Shown here one piece after another: positions 60,706 through 64,000 of a DNA stretch of 64,000 nt. The notes below the pieces were generated by a model. It was not told the origin of the DNA. It saw only the letters and a list, made by a program, of their open reading frames with translations, and searched no databases. The first letter of the stretch is position 1. Each line of letters starts with the position of its first letter. The translations under genes and the position numbers were made by a program. The stretch is from Asterias rubens. Its lineage: Eukaryota; Echinodermata; Asteroidea; Forcipulatida; Asteriidae. The stretch lies in the NCBI RefSeq assembly GCF_902459465.1, contig NC_047068.1, positions 10,912,001-10,976,000 of the forward strand, read 5' to 3'.

Positions 60706-60845
60706 AAGGCCGGTTTAAAGTTGGTCGCGCGATGGAAATCTTGACGCGCATTCATAAAAAGACACAGTTTTTAGGCCTCAGTCTTAGGATCGCGCGCAAG
60801 ATTTCCACCGCACGACCATCGCGCGACCGACTATAAACCGGCCTT
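60706..60845. mobile_element. GC-rich foldback MITE, family F (copy 2)
   Basis: AAGGCCGGTTTAAAGTTGGTCGCGCGATGG faces CCATCGCGCGACCGACTATAAACCGGCCTT, with the same centre (AAAAAGACACAGTTTTTAGG). It lies about 110 bp beyond the 5' end of the sulfotransferase pseudogene. Confidence 0.85.
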
Positions 60846-61074
60846 TAGGCTCGCACTACAGCGTCGTCCAAATATCTCACTTGCTTTATGATGGAAAATA
60901 TAAAAGCAAAGCTTTTCAATCCTGACATTGACAATAACATTTCCACATGCTACTGAGGCGAGTCGTATCATGGCACGGTCTGCCAACTCCCCAACGTACT
61001 TCATCCATTGATTCTATACATTCAAGTTATTTTAATAACACCTGTGTTTTTTTGCCAAAAGAGTCCGCATGGTG

Positions 61075-61235
61075 TAGCCTTGTCTAAGGCTCTTTACACA
61101 AGCACCGCCCCGCTATATATGAATTCACGAACTGCACAGATACTATCTGCAAGGTACATAACAGTACTTGATACCGTGGGGTCGAAGCAGGTTTTTTGAG
61201 GTTTGTGGAGTTTTTTTGAGGTTTTGAACCTCGTA
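61075..61235 (-). repeat. dispersed hairpin repeat, copy 2
   Basis: Reverse complement of 4100-4260 in block order: TGAATTCACGAACTG, CAAGGTACATAACAGTACTTG, CGTGGGGTCGAAG, TTTTTTGAGGTTT. Confidence 0.6.
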
Positions 61236-61344
61236 TTAGTATACATGCAAAGATTATTTCATATTCTTCCTGGAAAAGTTAAAAGCGAGACCGGATCGTA
61301 GCTAGTCCAGCCAGGATACAGCGATTTCCCAATAATATTTAGAA

Positions 61345-61730
61345 TAAAAGGCAGTGGACACTATTGGTAATTGTCAAAGACTAGCCCTCACAGTTGGTGT
61401 ATCTCAACATATGCATAAAATAACAAACCTGTGAAAATATGAGCTCAATTGGTCGTCGAACTTGCGAGATAATAATGAAAGAAAAAAAACCCTTGTCACA
61501 CGAAGTTGTGTGCGTTTAGATGGTTGATTTCGAGACCTCAAGTTCTAAACTTGAGGTATTGAAATCAAATTCGTGGAAAATTACTTCTTTCTCGAAAACT
61601 ATGGCACTTCTGAGAGAGCCGTTTCTCACAATGTTTTATACCATCAACCTCTCCCCATTACTCGTTACCAAGGAAGGTTTTGCGCTAATAATTATTTTGA
61701 GTAATTACCAATAGTGTCCACTGCCTTTAA
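61345..61730. mobile_element. family B MITE, near full-length (B15)
   Basis: Left end AAAGGCAGTGGACACTATTGG (TSD ATAA), right TTAA 61727-61730, and central palindrome TCAAGTTCTAAACTTGA. A 90-bp family B right-end fragment lies further on at 62033-62122. Confidence 0.85.
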
Positions 61731-61734
61731 AGAC

Positions 61735-62030
61735 AGGGTGCACTAAAATGTCATTTATTTGACAAGTGTATGACAAACCTAGGCACATAGAATAGAAGAC
61801 ATTTTCTGTTCGCGTATAAAATAGACTTTGACTGGCTTTTTAGACCTATGCTGGCTATGATCCAAATATTTAGTATTAAAGACAGGGTGTAATTGTCATT
61901 TTGTTCGACAAGTGTATGACTAGTACCTAGATCATACAATAAAATACATTTTCTGTTGGCGTTAGTATACTTTGACTCGCTTTTTATACCTATGTTGACT
62001 ATGATAGGGTGTGTCATTATTTTTATTCGA
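61735..62030. repeat. two imperfect direct copies of a 140-bp block
   Basis: AAAGACAGGGTG...TCATTTTATTTGACAAGTGTATGAC... with ACATTTTCTGTTCGCG and TTTGACTGGCTTTTTAGACCTATG at 61730-61858 recurs at 61877-62005. Confidence 0.65.
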
Positions 62031-62293
62031 CATTAATGTTTTATATCATCAACCTCTCCCCATCACTCGTCACTAAGAAAGGTTTTATGCTAATAAATAT
62101 TTTGATTGTCCACTGCCTTTAATGTGTTTTGTGCATATCGACAACATATGATCGAAGTTCAAGTGACATACCTTGCGACTGATTGCCCTTGTATTCATAG
62201 AACTTAGGTTTTGTTTTTCCAGTTTGTGTCAGTTGTAGAAAAGGCTCGTACGCAGCTTCGGGGGCCTTACGTTGTTGCGATCAAGAAAGAGAC

Positions 62294-62461
62294 ATGGATT
62301 CTAACAACTTGCCTGAAAAGCCTCTGATCTGGTCAAAGAAGAACTCAAGCAAAAATGGTTGGCGTTGGTTTTTGGCGGGAACGCTCCTTAACCTTACTGT
62401 AACATCACTGATTGTTGGGTCGATGCTGTTCTATGTACACGAAGAACTGAAGTATGTTAAG
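62294..62461 (+). CDS. type II membrane protein, coding exon 1
   Basis: ATG at 62294 in context AGACATGG. 56 codons include the whole membrane anchor and end YVHEELKYVK at donor AAG|GTAAGC. Confidence 0.7.
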
Positions 62462-63232
62462 GTAAGCATACTCTGGAACGAGACATTCCTATATTGTTAT
62501 CGTTGTATATATCTGGCATGAAACCAAAGAATGAATTAACAAAAGTGAACTTGATAACTGGTAGCTCGCAACCCTGTTGTGGAAAGTGGAGCATTATGTG
62601 ACCCAGAAACACTGGGATGAACTCCTACTCTTCCACAATGAGTGTTTTGAGTTCTTTAATGGCATCTTGCTCAAGAACACACGTGCCACGACCGGGACTC
62701 GAACCCACACACATGCCAATCAGAAACATAACAGGTTGAGTCCGGTGCTTGCAACCGCTGGGCCTCGTCAAGCCACATAACCAGACTGGTTGACGAGGAC
62801 GAGCTAGGACACCATGCCGGTAATTAGATTCAATCCAATACTCACGAGATTTTGATTAATTCCCTCTGGGATAGCTGCCTCTGGGATATGGCTTCCAAAT
62901 ATATATATACCAAATCAAACAACATACATGCCTAATGTCTAATTTAACAATAATAAGCCAGCAGTGTAAATTAGTGTTTGTTGATCTGGGAAATGTGGGT
63001 TTAACTTGAATTTAGGACCAGTTACTTTCACATGAAGACCGCTTGTTTATCTTGGAAAATCACGTCATCACAAACGACGCCACTGTGCAACAAGGTACTC
63101 CCAAAGTGAATGGTCAGACTTCGAATAAAGCCCAACTGCGAATACGGAGAGATCATGAACCACAGATGTCAACTGAGCACCATGCTGAGGGGAATATGAC
63201 GTTTCAATCGGGTATTCATACTCACCAAACTG
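62294..63232 (+). CDS. type II membrane protein, 5' part (two coding exons, continues outside)
   Basis: Exons 62294-62461 and 63016-63232 join in phase 0 and end in phase 1 at G|GTAAGA. Residues 1-24 are cytosolic and basic (KKNSSKNGWRW). Residues about 25-47 form one hydrophobic helix (FLAGTLLNLTVTSLIVGSML) with no signal peptidase site, which implies type II topology. The outside part has DQLLSHEDRLFILENHVI (likely helical) and then RIRRDHEP, a furin-type RxxR site at about residue 104, followed by two possible N-glycosylation motifs (NLT lies in the membrane; NMT is outside). A type II anchor, stalk and furin site are typical of TNF-family ligands such as ectodysplasin and of membrane collagens. 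No TNF or collagen domain is visible yet, so the family is not assigned. Confidence 0.65.
62655..62790 (-). mobile_element. tRNA-like SINE head, minus copy
   Basis: Minus strand: GGCCCAGCGGTTGCAAGCAC as A-box region and GTGGGTTCGAGTCCCGGTCG as B box, then TGTGTTCTTGAGCAAGATGCC. In the first intron of the type II protein. Confidence 0.65.
63016..63232 (+). CDS. type II membrane protein, coding exon 2 (stalk)
   Basis: Acceptor CTTGAATTTAG; opens DQLLSHEDRLFILEN, carries RIRRDHEP, ends THQTG at donor G|GTAAGA in phase 1. The following exons are beyond the window or not recognised in the last 770 bp. Confidence 0.6.
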
Positions 63233-64000
63233 GTAAGAATTAAAGGAAAAATGTGTATGTTAAAGAGTTGTCCTTGACACTCGTCAGTAGCAAAGATTAA
63301 AAAACAACGTTTGATTTTAGTTTAAAGCTTTCTGATTGCGAAGACTTTACATTTACCATTTGTTAAACAGATGTTTCCCTCTGTATGAGAAAAACTGGAG
63401 TTGACAAACCTAAAATAAGCATAACAGCTGATTTGTATTGTTAAAAAATAAATTTAAGTTAAGGACACTAGTTTTCTGGCGATGACAAGGGATTGAGACT
63501 CGAGTCAAGTCTATGTTGTCCCCCATAGTGTCCATGTCAGTGAAGGTAAGTGAAGGTTTGTCAGGTTTCCTCTTCCCATGCTAAGGGACTAATGGAAAAG
63601 TTTTTGATTTGTTTTGCTCCTGAATCATTTGCTAGCAAAAAGCATCCTTCTCTGCCTGCTTTTTGTTAAGAGCTTGGGCAGGTTCCCATTATATAGGACA
63701 TTGTTGGTCATATCTTGACCACAATTGAGGTTTAGAGCATTCAGTTTTGAAAAAGAGCCTTGTGTAGCACCCGTTTATCTGCTTTTCTAGTTTATGAATC
63801 AGAGTCCATGCATCACAACCGTCTAACAGCACGGAATCTATACTGTTGCATAGAAGAGGCGCCCTTTGGGATCCTTTAGGAACTTGGTACAATTTCCTCT
63901 GGAAAAAATCGAATTTCGAGGGAACGAAACACTTTTGAAAAGTCCAATGAGCCCGGTCCTGACATAGTTATAAAGAATTGTTCTTTACACTGATGGATAT
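63233..64000. other. start of next intron, nothing recognised
   Basis: No exon with good splice boundaries is visible. The minus-strand frame at 63689-63892 (SVLLDGCDAWTLIHKLEKQI) resembles the tail of a retrotransposon reverse transcriptase (the L-YG-E-WT motif region of LINEs). It may be a short LINE remnant. Confidence 0.4.
63689..63892 (-). pseudogene. possible LINE reverse-transcriptase C-terminal remnant
   Basis: The phrase LLDGCDAWTLIHKLEKQING resembles the 'YGCEAWTL...RRLEAFE' block common just after the reverse-transcriptase domain in jockey/CR1-like LINEs. Only about 60 codons are open, so this is a weak call. Confidence 0.45.

Overview
This is eukaryotic DNA from a marine invertebrate, most likely an echinoderm. 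The organism call is inferred from intron-rich metazoan genes, a CARD plus death-domain adaptor, and dense TTAA-flanked miniature elements, tRNA-derived SINEs and (AAT)n tracts; no marker pins the species. There are no operons, CRISPR arrays or bacterial signals. Coding sequence is only about 9% of the window.

Layout. (1) 88-160: a tRNA-Arg(TCG). (2) 6156-14795, plus strand: a five-exon gene for a 227-residue CARD + death-domain adaptor resembling CRADD/RAIDD, with an unusual lysine-rich tail. Splice phases join the five exons in one frame. (3) 18564-57537, minus strand: a 39-kb gene reconstructed here as 32 coding exons (4,338 nt, 1,445 codons plus stop, phases consistent at every junction). 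I identify it as FBF1 (Fas-binding factor 1), a centriolar distal-appendage/transition-fibre protein with an acidic disordered N-terminal half, a long polyglutamine tract and a C-terminal coiled coil. It is convergent with gene 2. A 41-bp minisatellite of about 30 units starts just after its stop codon. (4) 59792-60592, minus strand: an intronless sulfotransferase-like pseudogene with one in-frame stop and two frame breaks. (5) From 62294 on the plus strand: the first two coding exons of a type II membrane protein with a furin-like RIRR motif, running out of the window.

The rest is mobile DNA. At least four families of foldback miniature elements (A-D below) carry TTAA at their ends, as expected for piggyBac-type transposition; families A and B have several copies with TTAA intact at both ends. 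One copy is nested inside a tRNA-like SINE and leaves the interrupted SINE readable across a single TTAA. A 1.29-kb element with 18-bp terminal repeats and TTA duplications (PIF/Harbinger-like) sits inside a family D element. There are relics of two non-LTR retrotransposons, several SINE families, very long (AAT)n tracts and three unrelated tandem arrays. Many lie in FBF1 introns, some within about 20 bp of exons.

How the genes relate: FBF1 acts at the base of cilia and was named for a reported Fas interaction; the adaptor belongs to the caspase-recruitment/death-domain world. Their adjacency is probably chance, but it is stated so it can be tested for synteny. All gene models rest on translation, splice-site and phase reading by eye and on remembered family features; no alignment or expression data were available.
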